Numbered from the stretch's first letter, positions 34,698 to 44,759 are shown. The stretch is 64,000 bases of DNA from Flavobacterium sandaracinum (GCF_004349135.1 NZ_SMFN01000013.1:1-64000); one strand, 5' to 3'. Notes: generated by a model from the sequence alone, not told the origin. Made by a program: numbers and translations.

Positions 34698-35562
34698 ACC
34701 TTATTTAGAAATCCAAAAGACATATAAACCCATTTTAAAAATTGAGAATAAAATAGGAGAAGTATTATTGGCTAACCTAAAAGCTACTGAGCAAAATACC
34801 GTAATTCAAAAATCTCTAAAAGAAATTTCATCAACTTTACAAAAATCGTTTGAAAATATTAATAAAATATATTCTTCGATGCCGAAATTTAAAAATCCAA
34901 TTTTTGATAATTTAGAGACTTTTAAAGAACTAGGCGAAAGGTTAAAAGAATATGCTGAAAAAACCCCAGAATATTTTTTACTAATTGCTCAATATGGTTG
35001 GTTTATTGATTTAGATTCCGAACTGAATTTCGCATCCAAAATTGCGTATAGAATCCAAAATGATGAAATCGAAAAAGCTAACGAATTATTAGTAGAATAT
35101 TATAAAACTAATATTGATGAAATATTTAAAAGTCTAATTAAAAGACATCCAAACAGGAAAGAAATTTTTGAAGAAATATTATATTCATTTAAAAACAATA
35201 ATCATTTCACTCTTATTCCAACAGTTTTAACTCAAGTTGATGGTATTTGCTTTGATTTTACGAAAAAGAAATTTTTCATAAAAGACAATAAACATTTACC
35301 CCAAGTCACATCAGAATTAGAAGAGGTTGCTGGAAAATTTTTAGTTCTATATTTATCTCCTTTACAAAATCAAACACCAATAATGGTGAGAGAACAAGAT
35401 ATTCATAAATTTAACTGTCATTTAAATCGTCACGAAATTTTACACGGAATTAATACTAACTATGGAATCGAAATCAATAGTTTAAAAGTTATTTCACTAC
35501 TAAAATACATTTCAGATTTATTAACTGATCTTGACAACAAAACATTTACAACGCTATCGTAA
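34660..35562 (+). CDS. Unknown protein with HEPN-like RxxxxH motif
   Basis: The 300-residue protein is Lys/Asn/Glu-rich and mostly helical, with no signal or membrane segment. Its C-terminal part contains LNRHEILHG, with Arg257 and His262 spaced as in the Rx4-6H site of HEPN ribonucleases, followed by an INSLKVISLLKYISDLL helix. Such C-termini occur in uncharacterised and defence-related proteins. No function is proven. It has no obvious relation to the flanking regulator or the PLP enzyme and is AT-rich, so it may be acquired. Confidence 0.7.
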   Translation: MENLSKKIEQMIKPYLEIQKTYKPILKIENKIGEVLLANLKATEQNTVIQKSLKEISSTLQKSFENINKIYSSMPKFKNPIFDNLETFKELGERLKEYAEKTPEYFLLIAQYGWFIDLDSELNFASKIAYRIQNDEIEKANELLVEYYKTNIDEIFKSLIKRHPNRKEIFEEILYSFKNNNHFTLIPTVLTQVDGICFDFTKKKFFIKDNKHLPQVTSELEEVAGKFLVLYLSPLQNQTPIMVREQDIHKFNCHLNRHEILHGINTNYGIEINSLKVISLLKYISDLLTDLDNKTFTTLS

Positions 35563-35783
35563 ATGTTTATAAAAGTATATCTTGATTTGGCAAATCCGTT
35601 CCGAAAACTTACCTTCTAAAAAATAATTTTCTTGTTTAGCCAAATATCTCTGACTTTATAAAATTTAATGAATCCACGCTATCAAAATTACGCTTATAAA
35701 ATTTCTATTTTTTAAAACCAAAACATAACATTTATCATATTTTCTGATTTTTTTAGCATGTAGCTTTGGTAAAAATAGTAATC

Positions 35784-37043
35784 ATGCAATTCTGGAAAAA
35801 AATCACCCCCACAGAAAGGCAAATTCGCATTCAAAAAGCATTAGGCGAGAATGTGAATTTCTCTCATGATGCCTCCTTGGGGTATCCTGCATCCAAGTTA
35901 GATGGAAAAGTATTCAATGAAGAGGTTCAATTTCTAAAAGATGCACCCATTTTACAAACCTATGTTGCCAATCCCAATCATATTGGCTGCCATACTTTTG
36001 GCACTTCTGAAAAAGCTTTTAGAGGAACACAGGAAATAGAACGGGAGGTTTTGAATGTGCTCGCCATTGATGTTTTTAAAGCTGAACCCAATTCCTTTGA
36101 CGGTTATATCGCTCCTGGTGGCACCGAGGCAAATATTCAGGCCATTTGGATGTATCGCAACTATTTCATGAACAAACTGAATACCAGTCTGTCCGAAATT
36201 GCTATAATAGCTTCAGAAGATACGCATTATTCCATTCCGAAAGCAGCCAATGTTTTGATGCTGGATTGGTTAAAAATCCCTGTTGATTTCGAAACCCGCG
36301 CTATTGATATATTCGCGCTAGAAAATAGCATTATCAATGCTAAAAAACGCGGAAAAAAATATTTTATCGTAGTTTCTAATATGGGAACGACGATGTTTGG
36401 GGCGATTGATAATCCGAATGATTATATTGAAATTCTCGAAAAACACGACTTAAAATACAAATTACACATTGATGCCGCTTATGGTGGTTTTGTATATCCG
36501 TTTAGCAACAATGCCTCCGAAATCAATTTTGAAAACCCAAAAATCAGTTCCATAACCATTGATGCACACAAAATGCTTCAGGCTCCTTATGGAACGGGAG
36601 TTTTTATTTGTCGAAAGGGATTAATCGAAAATGTTTTGACAAAAGAAGCCGAATATGTCGAAGGAATGGATTTGACGCTCTGCGGAAGCCGTTCCGGTGC
36701 AAATGCCGTAGCGGTTTGGATGATATTATTCACGTACGGCCCTTTTGGATGGTGTGAAAAAATTCGCATTTTACAAATGAGAACAGAATGGTTGTGTGAA
36801 CAATTGGATGCGTTACACGTGAAGTATTTCAGAGAACCTTTCATGAATATTGCAACCATTCAAGCCGAATATATTACGCCAGAATTAGTGAAAAAATTCG
36901 ATTTGGTTCCCAAAAAACACGACGGAAATAATCAATGGTACAAAATTGTAATTATGGATCATGTCGAAATAGACCATTTGATGGCTTTTATAACAGACTT
37001 AAAAACTACACTTCAACAGAAAAACGAAATTGTTCCAGTGTGA
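35784..37043 (+). CDS. PLP-dependent group II decarboxylase-like protein
   Basis: The enzyme (419 residues from ATG 35784, MQFWKKITPTERQ) has the fold type I decarboxylase motifs: GYIAPGGTEANIQAIWM, EDTHYSIPKAANVL, the cofactor Asp in HIDAAYGGFVYPF and the Schiff-base Lys in TIDAHKMLQAPYGTG. Glutamate, aspartate and tyrosine decarboxylases share this fold. It precedes nadA by 75 bases; a role with aspartate is possible because NadB also uses aspartate. Substrate cannot be read from the sequence. Confidence 0.82.
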   Translation: MQFWKKITPTERQIRIQKALGENVNFSHDASLGYPASKLDGKVFNEEVQFLKDAPILQTYVANPNHIGCHTFGTSEKAFRGTQEIEREVLNVLAIDVFKAEPNSFDGYIAPGGTEANIQAIWMYRNYFMNKLNTSLSEIAIIASEDTHYSIPKAANVLMLDWLKIPVDFETRAIDIFALENSIINAKKRGKKYFIVVSNMGTTMFGAIDNPNDYIEILEKHDLKYKLHIDAAYGGFVYPFSNNASEINFENPKISSITIDAHKMLQAPYGTGVFICRKGLIENVLTKEAEYVEGMDLTLCGSRSGANAVAVWMILFTYGPFGWCEKIRILQMRTEWLCEQLDALHVKYFREPFMNIATIQAEYITPELVKKFDLVPKKHDGNNQWYKIVIMDHVEIDHLMAFITDLKTTLQQKNEIVPV

Positions 37044-37117
37044 TGCACTATAAAATCCGCTTCTAGAGTTTGAAGTGGGAATGCATAACAAATGATGTTT
37101 TTTTTAAAACTTAACTA

Positions 37118-38047
37118 ATGAAAAATCTTAAAGAGCGCATACTGGAATTGAAAAAAGAGAAAAATGCGGTTATTTTAGCCCATTATTATCAAGAAGCCGA
37201 TATTCAAGATATTGCGGATTATGTGGGTGACAGCTTGGGATTATCACAAGAAGCCATGAAAGTGGATGCCGATATTATCCTTTTTGCCGGCGTACATTTT
37301 ATGGCCGAAACTGCCAAAATATTGAACCCGACAAAGAAAGTAATTCTGCCCGATTTGAAAGCAGGTTGCTCACTGGCGGAATCGTGCCCTCCGGATTTAT
37401 TCAAAAAATTTATTGATGAACATCCCGATCACATTGTCATCACATACGTGAATTGTTCCGCCGAAATTAAAGCGTTGAGTGATATTGTATGTACCTCCTC
37501 AAATGCTTTGAAAATAGTAGAATCCATTCCCAAAGAAACGCCCATTATTTTTGCACCGGATAAAAATTTAGGAAAATACATTATTAGCAAAACAGGAAGA
37601 GACATGCTGCTTTGGGATGGTTCCTGTGTGGTTCATGAAGCTTTTTCGCTGGATAAATTAATCGAAGTCCACAAACAATATCCTGATGCAACTATAATTG
37701 CACATCCCGAATCGGAAACACATATTTTGCAAACGGCAAGCTATATTGGTTCAACAGCAGGGATGATTGACTATGTAAAAACAAATCCGAACAATCAATT
37801 TATTGTGGCTACCGAAGCGGGAATTTTACATAAAATGCAACAGGAAGTCCCGCATAAAATATTGATTCCGGCTCCTGCAAAAGAGGATAATACCTGTGCT
37901 TGCAGCGAATGTGGCTATATGAAAATGAATACATTACAAAAAGTGTATGATTGCTTGCTTACTGAAAGCCCAGAAATTGATGTCCCTGAAAATATTAGAA
38001 AAAAAGCCTTAGTTCCCATTGAACGAATGCTTGAATTATCAAAATAA
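37118..38047 (+). CDS. nadA: Quinolinate synthase NadA
   Basis: The 309-residue protein contains [20 protein letters not shown], cysteines of the [4Fe-4S] cluster in [19 protein letters not shown] and the C-terminal [13 protein letters not shown], and HPESE. It condenses iminoaspartate with dihydroxyacetone phosphate into quinolinate for NAD synthesis. Its stop overlaps the nadB start by one base (TAATG). Confidence 0.96.
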   Translation: MKNLKERILELKKEKNAVILAHYYQEADIQDIADYVGDSLGLSQEAMKVDADIILFAGVHFMAETAKILNPTKKVILPDLKAGCSLAESCPPDLFKKFIDEHPDHIVITYVNCSAEIKALSDIVCTSSNALKIVESIPKETPIIFAPDKNLGKYIISKTGRDMLLWDGSCVVHEAFSLDKLIEVHKQYPDATIIAHPESETHILQTASYIGSTAGMIDYVKTNPNNQFIVATEAGILHKMQQEVPHKILIPAPAKEDNTCACSECGYMKMNTLQKVYDCLLTESPEIDVPENIRKKALVPIERMLELSK

Positions 38048-39567
38048 TGATTGCTACAAATTACTTAATCGTTGGTTCTGGCGTGGCAGGATTGACTTTT
38101 GCCATAAAAATTGCAGAACGATTTCCTGATAGAAAAATCACGATAATTACCAAGTCGAACGAAGATGAATCCAATACAAAATATGCTCAAGGCGGGATTG
38201 CCATTGTCACTGACGAAACCGAAGATTCGTATCAAAAACACATTGACGACACCCTCATTTGCGGAGACGGTTTGTGTGATGTTGATGTCGTCAAAATGGT
38301 CGTCACCGAAGGCCCGAAACGATTGAAAGAACTCATAGCGTGGGGTGCCAAATTTGATAAAACGGTCAAAGGAAATTTTGATTTAGGCAAAGAAGGCGGC
38401 CATTCACGCAACAGGGTGGTACATCATAAAGACCAAACGGGTTATGAAATTGAACGTGCCATTTTAGAGCAAGTCCATCAAAAAGAAAACATAACCGTTC
38501 TGAACCATTATTTTGCACTTGATTTGATAACCCAAAACAATCACTGTTTTGGCGCTTATGCCTTGCATGAAAAAACAAACGAAATTATCCCATTCCAATC
38601 TGATTTCACAGTGCTGGCCACTGGTGGCATAGGCCATCTTTACGGTCATACGACCAATCCGGTTATAGCAACCGGAGATGGTATTGCCATGGCTTTTCGT
38701 GCAAATGCAGCCATAAAAGACATGGAATTCATTCAATTTCATCCTACCGCTTTATATGATGCTTCAGCAGGATCTAAATTTTTAATTTCGGAGGCAGTTC
38801 GAGGTTTTGGAGCGTATATGCGTACCCAAAAAGGACTTCGGTTTATGATAAATTATGATGAAAGAGGCGAATTAGCATCCAGAGATATTGTTTCGCAAAG
38901 CATTGATTTGGAACTAAAAAAATCAGGAGACGATTGCGTTTATTTAGATTGTACCCATCTCGATTTAGACGCTTTCATAAAGCACTTTCCCATGATTTAT
39001 GAGCGTTGCAAAAGCATAGGAATTGATATAGCAAAAGACTGGATTCCCGTGGTTCCCGCACAGCATTATTTGTGTGGCGGAATTACAGTTGATAAAAACG
39101 GAAAAACATCTATAGAAAATTTATTTGCTTGTGGCGAATGTTCCCGCACAGGATTGCATGGCGCCAATAGATTAGCCTCTAATTCCTTGTTGGAAGCGCT
39201 CGTATATTCAGAGAAAATTTATGATTATTTGGCTGATGTTTCTATTGAGAAAAGCCAATTCAATGGGATTATCTCGAATTGGGAATCCGCTGAAAAACCT
39301 AAAATCAGTCCGGATTATTTGGCTAAAATGAAAGTCCAATTACAGCTTTTGATGCGTCAGAATGCAGGAATCGTGCGAAATGAATTGGATTTGCCGAAAG
39401 CCAAAGAACAGCTTTTACATTGGAAAAATGAAATGGAAGAAGTTAGTAAAACCCATCAAATTAGTGTTGCACTATACGAATTACTGAACATGATTACAAT
39501 TGGGAATTTAATCGTGCAGCAGTCTATTGATCGGAAGGATAACCGTGGTGGTTTTATGAAAGTATAA
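38047..39567 (+). CDS. nadB: L-aspartate oxidase NadB
   Basis: The 506-residue flavoprotein starts with the FAD-binding motif LIVGSGVAGLTFAIK and has KYAQGGIAIV, HSRNRVVHHKD, ATGGIGHLYGHTTNP, and GLHGANRLASNSLLEALV. It oxidises aspartate to iminoaspartate, which NadA uses. Under anoxic conditions fumarate can replace O2. Coupled to nadA. Confidence 0.96.
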   Translation: MIATNYLIVGSGVAGLTFAIKIAERFPDRKITIITKSNEDESNTKYAQGGIAIVTDETEDSYQKHIDDTLICGDGLCDVDVVKMVVTEGPKRLKELIAWGAKFDKTVKGNFDLGKEGGHSRNRVVHHKDQTGYEIERAILEQVHQKENITVLNHYFALDLITQNNHCFGAYALHEKTNEIIPFQSDFTVLATGGIGHLYGHTTNPVIATGDGIAMAFRANAAIKDMEFIQFHPTALYDASAGSKFLISEAVRGFGAYMRTQKGLRFMINYDERGELASRDIVSQSIDLELKKSGDDCVYLDCTHLDLDAFIKHFPMIYERCKSIGIDIAKDWIPVVPAQHYLCGGITVDKNGKTSIENLFACGECSRTGLHGANRLASNSLLEALVYSEKIYDYLADVSIEKSQFNGIISNWESAEKPKISPDYLAKMKVQLQLLMRQNAGIVRNELDLPKAKEQLLHWKNEMEEVSKTHQISVALYELLNMITIGNLIVQQSIDRKDNRGGFMKV

Positions 39568-39823
39568 TACTTATGCAAATCAAAAGCTGATTTTTGCCAC
39601 CTGAAACTAAATCTTGATAGAAAAATCAGTTGCATGCATTCAACATGTCGCAAGCCCATCTAATATATCAATCTTTTTTGTAAATATTCGGCTTGTTATT
39701 ATTTTTTTGAAACTGAACACCATTCGTATTAAATGCCTTACGGCATAAATAAAGACTTTATCCTCTTCATTATTATTATTTGTTAAAATATCCTTAAATG
39801 GTATTTTAATGAATACTTTTTAA

Positions 39824-39847
39824 TAAATTTGTTAACCAAACGGTTAA
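39824..39847 (+). promoter_or_regulatory. Promoter and TetR-type operator of the export operon
   Basis: TAAATTTG (39824-39831) fits TAnnTTTG. It is followed at once by the palindrome TTAACC-AAAC-GGTTAA (39832-39847), placed where the transcription start would be. The tetR-like gene starts 18 bases further on, suggesting autorepression. Confidence 0.65.
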
Positions 39848-39865
39848 ACTATATAATTAAACAAT

Positions 39866-40477
39866 ATGGATAAGATTAAAACTGAAAATACAGAAACTGA
39901 GATATTAATTGCAGCAAAAGAAATTTTTCAGCAAAAAGGTATGGCGGGAGCTAGAATGCAAGAGATTGCAGATAAAGCCAAAATCAATAAAGCCTTACTG
40001 CATTATTATTTTAGGAGCAAACAACTTTTATTTGAGGCAGTCTTCAAAAGCGCTTTTTCGTTATTAGCACCTCAATTAAATAAAGTATTGAATGATGACA
40101 GTGATTTATTTGAAAAAATAAAAAGATTTACTGAAAGTTATGTTTCGTTTGTAATTAAACATCCTTATTTGCCAAATTTTGTAATTCAAGAATTAAATAA
40201 AAATCCAGAGTTTGTACTAAAGCTTCGATCAGAAAAAAATTTTCCGTCTATTAGTAAATTCAAACTTCAGGTTAGTGATGCCATCCAACAAGGAATTATT
40301 AAACCAATAGAAGCGGAACAATTATTTATCAATATAATGTGTTTAAATATATTTCCATTTATAGGAGAACCACTTTTAATGGCTCTCGTTGATGTGGACA
40401 AAGACAACTACAATAAAATATTAGAAAATCGAAAAACTGAAGTGGCAGAGTTTATTATTAATTCTATAAAAATCTAA
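39866..40477 (+). CDS. TetR-family regulator of the ABC export operon
   Basis: The 203-residue protein has the TetR helix-turn-helix (EILIAAKEIFQQKGMAGARM; IADKAKINKALLHYYFRSK) in residues 10-58 and a variable ligand-binding part. It is the first gene of an operon with an outer membrane factor, adaptor and ABC transporter, three bases before the next gene. It probably represses that operon at the palindrome at 39832. Confidence 0.92.
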   Translation: MDKIKTENTETEILIAAKEIFQQKGMAGARMQEIADKAKINKALLHYYFRSKQLLFEAVFKSAFSLLAPQLNKVLNDDSDLFEKIKRFTESYVSFVIKHPYLPNFVIQELNKNPEFVLKLRSEKNFPSISKFKLQVSDAIQQGIIKPIEAEQLFINIMCLNIFPFIGEPLLMALVDVDKDNYNKILENRKTEVAEFIINSIKI

Positions 40478-40480
40478 GTT

Positions 40481-41731
40481 ATGAAAAGTAAGTTAGTCCT
40501 ATTATTACTATTTCTATTATCTGTAAGTTCGAATGCACAGGAAACTCTGACATTGGAAGATTGTTATGCATTGGCTACTAAAAACTATCCTTTATCAAAA
40601 CAAACGGGATTGCTGCAACAAAAATCTAGTTATGAAATTGAGGCACTAAGCAAAGGAAAATTACCAAAAATTGACGTAAACGCTCAAGCAACTTATCAAT
40701 CCGAAGTAATAGGATTCCCTACAACATTACCTGGTGTTGAACCTTTAAATAAAGACCAATACAGAGCGACTTTAGATGTCAATCAATTAATTTATAATGG
40801 CGGTACAATTGATGCAAATGCTAAATTAAAAGAAGCACAGACCAAAATACAACAACAACAAATTGAGGTCAGTTTATATCAGTTAAAAAGTAAAATCAAT
40901 CAATATTATTTCTCTATTTTATTACTTCAAGAAAAAAGCAACTTATTATTGTCTAAAAATGAATTACTTCTATCTAAAGTTAAAGAAGTAAAATCAGCGG
41001 TAAAATTTGGCGCTGTTCTTCCTGCATCTGAACAGGTTTTAGAAGCTGAAATCATTAAAATCAATCAGCAGTTAACGGAAATTAAATTTGAGAAAATAAA
41101 GTTACTAAATAACCTTTCTGAATTAACTTTTACCAAAATTGACTCCGAAACAATTTTATTACAACCCGATTTTAATTCTATAAATACAACAAGAACAAGA
41201 CCGGAAATTGCTTTTTATGATTTGCAAAATCAACAATTAGAGTTTTCTAAAAATGTAATTTCCAAATCTAATCTTCCTAAAATAAATGCTTTTGGTCAAG
41301 CCGGTTACGGAAATCCAGGACTGAATATGTTAGATAATTCTTTTCAGACTTTCTATGTGGTGGGCTTAAAAGCCAATTGGAATGTTTTTGATTGGGGTAA
41401 AAATAAAACAGACCTAAAGGCATTGGATATTTCAAAAGAAATAGTGACATCAGAAAAAGAAACATTTGAATTGAACAACAAAATGCAATTAGAAGAGCTA
41501 GATTATGAAATTAAAAAAATGGAACAACTCCTACTTTCAGATAGCGAAATAATTATAATACGTGAAAAAATCATTAAATCCTCTGATGCTCAAATGAAAA
41601 ATGGTGTTATAACTTCATCAGAATATCTTACAGAATTAACTAACCTGTTTGAAGCAAAAAATATTTTAAAAACACATGAAGTTCAATTGTCGTTAGCCAA
41701 ATCGAGTTACGAAATAATCAAAGGAAAATAA
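40481..41731 (+). CDS. TolC-family outer-membrane efflux protein
   Basis: The 416-residue protein has a Sec signal (LLLFLLSVSSNAQ) and TolC features: LTLEDCYALATKNYPL near the start, repeated coiled-coil helices (EVKSAVKFGAVLPASEQVLEAE) and a second matching repeat (AQMKNGVITSSEYLTELTNL). It should form the outer-membrane channel for the adaptor and ABC transporter encoded next. Confidence 0.9.
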   Translation: MKSKLVLLLLFLLSVSSNAQETLTLEDCYALATKNYPLSKQTGLLQQKSSYEIEALSKGKLPKIDVNAQATYQSEVIGFPTTLPGVEPLNKDQYRATLDVNQLIYNGGTIDANAKLKEAQTKIQQQQIEVSLYQLKSKINQYYFSILLLQEKSNLLLSKNELLLSKVKEVKSAVKFGAVLPASEQVLEAEIIKINQQLTEIKFEKIKLLNNLSELTFTKIDSETILLQPDFNSINTTRTRPEIAFYDLQNQQLEFSKNVISKSNLPKINAFGQAGYGNPGLNMLDNSFQTFYVVGLKANWNVFDWGKNKTDLKALDISKEIVTSEKETFELNNKMQLEELDYEIKKMEQLLLSDSEIIIIREKIIKSSDAQMKNGVITSSEYLTELTNLFEAKNILKTHEVQLSLAKSSYEIIKGK

Positions 41732-41757
41732 AAAAGAATCAGAAAAAATTTTTAAAA

Positions 41758-42645
41758 ATGAAAAAAATAATTATCATAATTCTATCCACAATAGGATTAA
41801 TTTCCTGTAACAAAAATAGCGATAAAGCCGATGGTTACGGGAATTTTGAAGCAACAGAAATAACTGTTTCCTCCGAAGCGAACGGGAAAATTGAGTTCCT
41901 GAAATTAGAAGAAGGAGATGTTTTGAAATCTCAATCACAAGTAGGATTAGTTGATACTTTGCAATTACATTTTGCAAAACAACAATTAATCGCATCTAAA
42001 AGTACTGTTTCGTCTAAATCCGCAAATGTAGTCTCACAGAAAAGGGTTTTGCAGGAGCAATTAAAAACCACCAATTTAGAGAAAAACAGAATCCGTAATA
42101 TGTATGCAGAAAATGCTGCAACCAAACGTCAAGTGGATGAAATTGATGGAAAAGTAAATGTTATTGAAGAGCAAATAAAAAGTGTTGGAACTCAAAATGC
42201 ACCGATTTTAAGTGACTTGAAATCGATAGATGTTCAAATTGCTAAAATCAATGACCAAATAGCGAAAAGCAAAATTATTAATCCTATCAATGGAACGGTG
42301 TTAACCAAATATTCAGAGCCGGGCGAAATAACTGCATTTGGAAAACCGCTATACAAAATTGCAGATATTTCAGAAATGACTTTGCGCACTTATGTTAGCG
42401 AAACCCAGTTATCCTCAATAAAAGTAGGACAAAATGTAACCGTAAAAATTGATACTGCAAAAGATATGAAATCATATCAAGGAACTATTTCATGGATTGC
42501 ATCTTCGGCAGAATTTACTCCGAAAATTATTCAAACCAAGGAAGAACGCGTAAATCTGGTTTATGCCGTGAAAGTGAAAGTCAAAAACGATGGCAGTTTA
42601 AAAATTGGGATGCCTGCCGAAATGTGGATAAATCTTAAAATCTAA
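41758..42645 (+). CDS. HlyD-type periplasmic adaptor lipoprotein
   Basis: The 295-residue protein has a lipoprotein signal (GLISC at about residues 13-17), lipoyl-like halves (ANGKIEFLKLEEGDVL and INGTVLTKYSEPGE), a central coiled coil (about 75-165) and a beta-barrel with MTLRTYVSETQLSSIKVG. It resembles YbhG-type adaptors that link an ABC permease to a TolC channel. Confidence 0.9.
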   Translation: MKKIIIIILSTIGLISCNKNSDKADGYGNFEATEITVSSEANGKIEFLKLEEGDVLKSQSQVGLVDTLQLHFAKQQLIASKSTVSSKSANVVSQKRVLQEQLKTTNLEKNRIRNMYAENAATKRQVDEIDGKVNVIEEQIKSVGTQNAPILSDLKSIDVQIAKINDQIAKSKIINPINGTVLTKYSEPGEITAFGKPLYKIADISEMTLRTYVSETQLSSIKVGQNVTVKIDTAKDMKSYQGTISWIASSAEFTPKIIQTKEERVNLVYAVKVKVKNDGSLKIGMPAEMWINLKI

Positions 42646-42648
42646 AAA

Positions 42649-43017
42649 ATGAAAATAATTATCGTAATGGCATCTATGTTTATTTTAATTGGATGCAAAA
42701 CAACTCAAAACAACTCAATATCAACAACTATGAATTTAAAAAATCTGCACACCGAAAATAAAGCCGTTCAAACTAATGTACTTTTTCAACCTACCGATGG
42801 AAAAGTAATTTCACTACAAATTGCCAAAAACGAGCAATTAGCAGAACACATTACTAAAGTTCCTGCTTTATTAGTTTGCGTTTCTGGAAATGCAACGTAC
42901 AATGATGAAAACGGAACTACTATAAAATTACAATCGGGTGATTATTTCAACATTCCTGTAAATGTAAAACATTGGGTTGACGCTCAGGAAGAAAGTAATT
43001 TCTTATTGATAAAATAA
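42649..43017 (+). CDS. Small cupin lipoprotein in the export operon
   Basis: The 122-residue protein has a lipoprotein signal (FILIGC at about residues 11-16) and a single cupin-like beta-barrel with LLVCVSGNATYNDENG and FNIPVNVKHWVDA. It is unusual in this type of efflux operon. The stop overlaps the start of the ABC ATPase gene. Its ligand is not evident. Confidence 0.82.
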   Translation: MKIIIVMASMFILIGCKTTQNNSISTTMNLKNLHTENKAVQTNVLFQPTDGKVISLQIAKNEQLAEHITKVPALLVCVSGNATYNDENGTTIKLQSGDYFNIPVNVKHWVDAQEESNFLLIK

Positions 43018-43913
43018 TGAGCATTTCAGTCAAAAACATATCAAAATCTTACAACAAGTTAAAAGCAGTCGAAAACATTACTTTTGATGTAAAAGAAGGA
43101 GAGCTGTTTGGCTTAATTGGACCAGATGGTGCAGGAAAAACAACTATTTTCAGAATTCTAACTACTCTGTTAGTAGCTAATGAAGGCAGCGCAGAAGTGG
43201 CAGGTTATGATGTAATAAAAGGGCTGAAAGAAATTAGAAATTCTGTGGGATACATGCCCGGGAAATTCTCGTTGTATCAGGATTTAACGGTGGAAGAAAA
43301 TTTAGATTTTTTCGCCACTATTTTTGGAACCACGATTGAAGAAAATTACGACTTAATCAAAGACATCTACGTTCAGATTGAGCCTTTCAAAACGAGAAGA
43401 GCAGGAGCGCTTTCTGGCGGAATGAAACAAAAATTAGCGTTGTGTTGTGCGTTAATTCATGCGCCAAAAGTGTTATTTCTGGACGAGCCTACCACCGGAG
43501 TTGATCCCGTTTCCCGAAAAGAATTTTGGATTATGCTCAAACGATTGCAAAAAAAAGGCATTACCATTTTAGTCTCAACACCTTATATGGATGAAGCTTC
43601 ACTTTGTGACAGAATCGCTTTGATACAAAAAGGTAAGATTTTAAAAATTGATTCCCCTGAAAACATTATTAATAACTATGAAAAAATAATTTATGATGTA
43701 CAAGCAAAAAACACACACGGATTGATTCACGATTTAAAAAACTATCCCAATCAATATAGTGTGTATGCGTTTGGAGAATTCATTCATTACATTGATAGAA
43801 ATGCAGATTTTAATCCAGATGATTTACACGACTATTTAAAAAATAAAAATCACACCGACATAGTGATAAAACCCGCAATAATAACAATTGAAGATGTTTT
43901 CATGGACTTATAA
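43017..43913 (+). CDS. ABC transporter ATP-binding protein (YbhF first half-like)
   Basis: The 298-residue ATPase has Walker A GPDGAGKTT, signature ALSGGMKQKLAL and Walker B VLFLDEPTTGVDP, then an extended C-terminal part. With the following ATPase it corresponds to the two halves of YbhF-type tandem ATPases. Confidence 0.92.
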   Translation: MSISVKNISKSYNKLKAVENITFDVKEGELFGLIGPDGAGKTTIFRILTTLLVANEGSAEVAGYDVIKGLKEIRNSVGYMPGKFSLYQDLTVEENLDFFATIFGTTIEENYDLIKDIYVQIEPFKTRRAGALSGGMKQKLALCCALIHAPKVLFLDEPTTGVDPVSRKEFWIMLKRLQKKGITILVSTPYMDEASLCDRIALIQKGKILKIDSPENIINNYEKIIYDVQAKNTHGLIHDLKNYPNQYSVYAFGEFIHYIDRNADFNPDDLHDYLKNKNHTDIVIKPAIITIEDVFMDL

Positions 43914-43948
43914 ATAATTACGAATTATTAATTATAAATTACAAAAGA

Positions 43949-44018
43949 AATCTGTGAAAATCTGTATAATCTGTGGCTAAAAATATTTGTGCAAATTTGT
44001 GCAATTTGTGCTAAAAAA
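43949..44018 (+). repeat. Dispersed intergenic repeat of CTGTG/TTTGTGC units
   Basis: The gap between the two ATPase genes is filled with near-repeats AATCTGTG and AATTTGTGC, each three times at about 10-11 base steps. This type of intergenic cassette ending in a run of A before the next gene is familiar in Flavobacterium genomes. Confidence 0.5.
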
Positions 44019-44024
44019 AAATAA

Positions 44025-44759
44025 ATGGATAAAGAAAAAATCATATCGGTACAAAACCTAACCAAAAAATTTGGCAATTTCACGGCTGTCAAAGGCATTT
44101 CGTTTGATGTTTATAAAGGAGAGATTTTCGGTTTTTTAGGAGCCAATGGAGCAGGAAAAACAACGGCGATGAAAATGTTGATTGGAATTTCAAATCCCAG
44201 TTCCGGAGAAGCTAATGTGGCTGGTTTTGATGTGCATACACAAGCCGAAATGGTTAAAAAAAATATCGGATATATGAGCCAAAAATTTTCAATGTACGAT
44301 GATTTAACCATCAAAGAAAATATTACTTTTTTTGGCGGAATTTATGGTTTGTCGAGAATACAAATCAAACAAAAAATAGCCCAATTAGTCGAAGAATTAC
44401 AGCTTAAGGAAGTGGTTAATAATCTGGTTGGTTCGTTACCATTGGGTTGGAAACAAAAGTTATCGTTTTCGGTTGCCTTATTGCACGAACCAAAAATTGT
44501 TTTTCTGGACGAGCCCACAGGTGGTGTTGACCCTATTACCAGAAGACAATTTTGGGAAATGATTTACACACAAGCCTACAAAGGAACTACAATTTTTGTA
44601 ACCACACATTATATGGACGAAGCCGAATATTGCGACCGGGTTTCAATTATGGTAGATGGTGCCATTGAGGCGCTTGATTCGCCAAAAAATTTGAAAGAAC
44701 AATTCAAAGTAGATTCCATGAATGATGTGTTTTTAAAATTAGCGCGGAATATTGAATAA
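44025..44759 (+). CDS. ABC transporter ATP-binding protein (YbhF second half-like)
   Basis: The 244-residue ATPase has Walker A GANGAGKTT and Walker B VFLDEPTGGVDP. Its signature loop is LPLGWKQKLSF in place of the usual LSGGQ, a feature of the second ATPase domain of YbhF-type proteins. It likely pairs with the preceding ATPase as a heterodimer under the two permeases. Confidence 0.92.
   Translation: MDKEKIISVQNLTKKFGNFTAVKGISFDVYKGEIFGFLGANGAGKTTAMKMLIGISNPSSGEANVAGFDVHTQAEMVKKNIGYMSQKFSMYDDLTIKENITFFGGIYGLSRIQIKQKIAQLVEELQLKEVVNNLVGSLPLGWKQKLSFSVALLHEPKIVFLDEPTGGVDPITRRQFWEMIYTQAYKGTTIFVTTHYMDEAEYCDRVSIMVDGAIEALDSPKNLKEQFKVDSMNDVFLKLARNIE

Noticed and set aside
43949..44018. CRISPR array from the repeated TTTGTGC/CTGTG units
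   Set aside because: Units are only about 10 bases, imperfect and contiguous, with no spacers and no cas genes.
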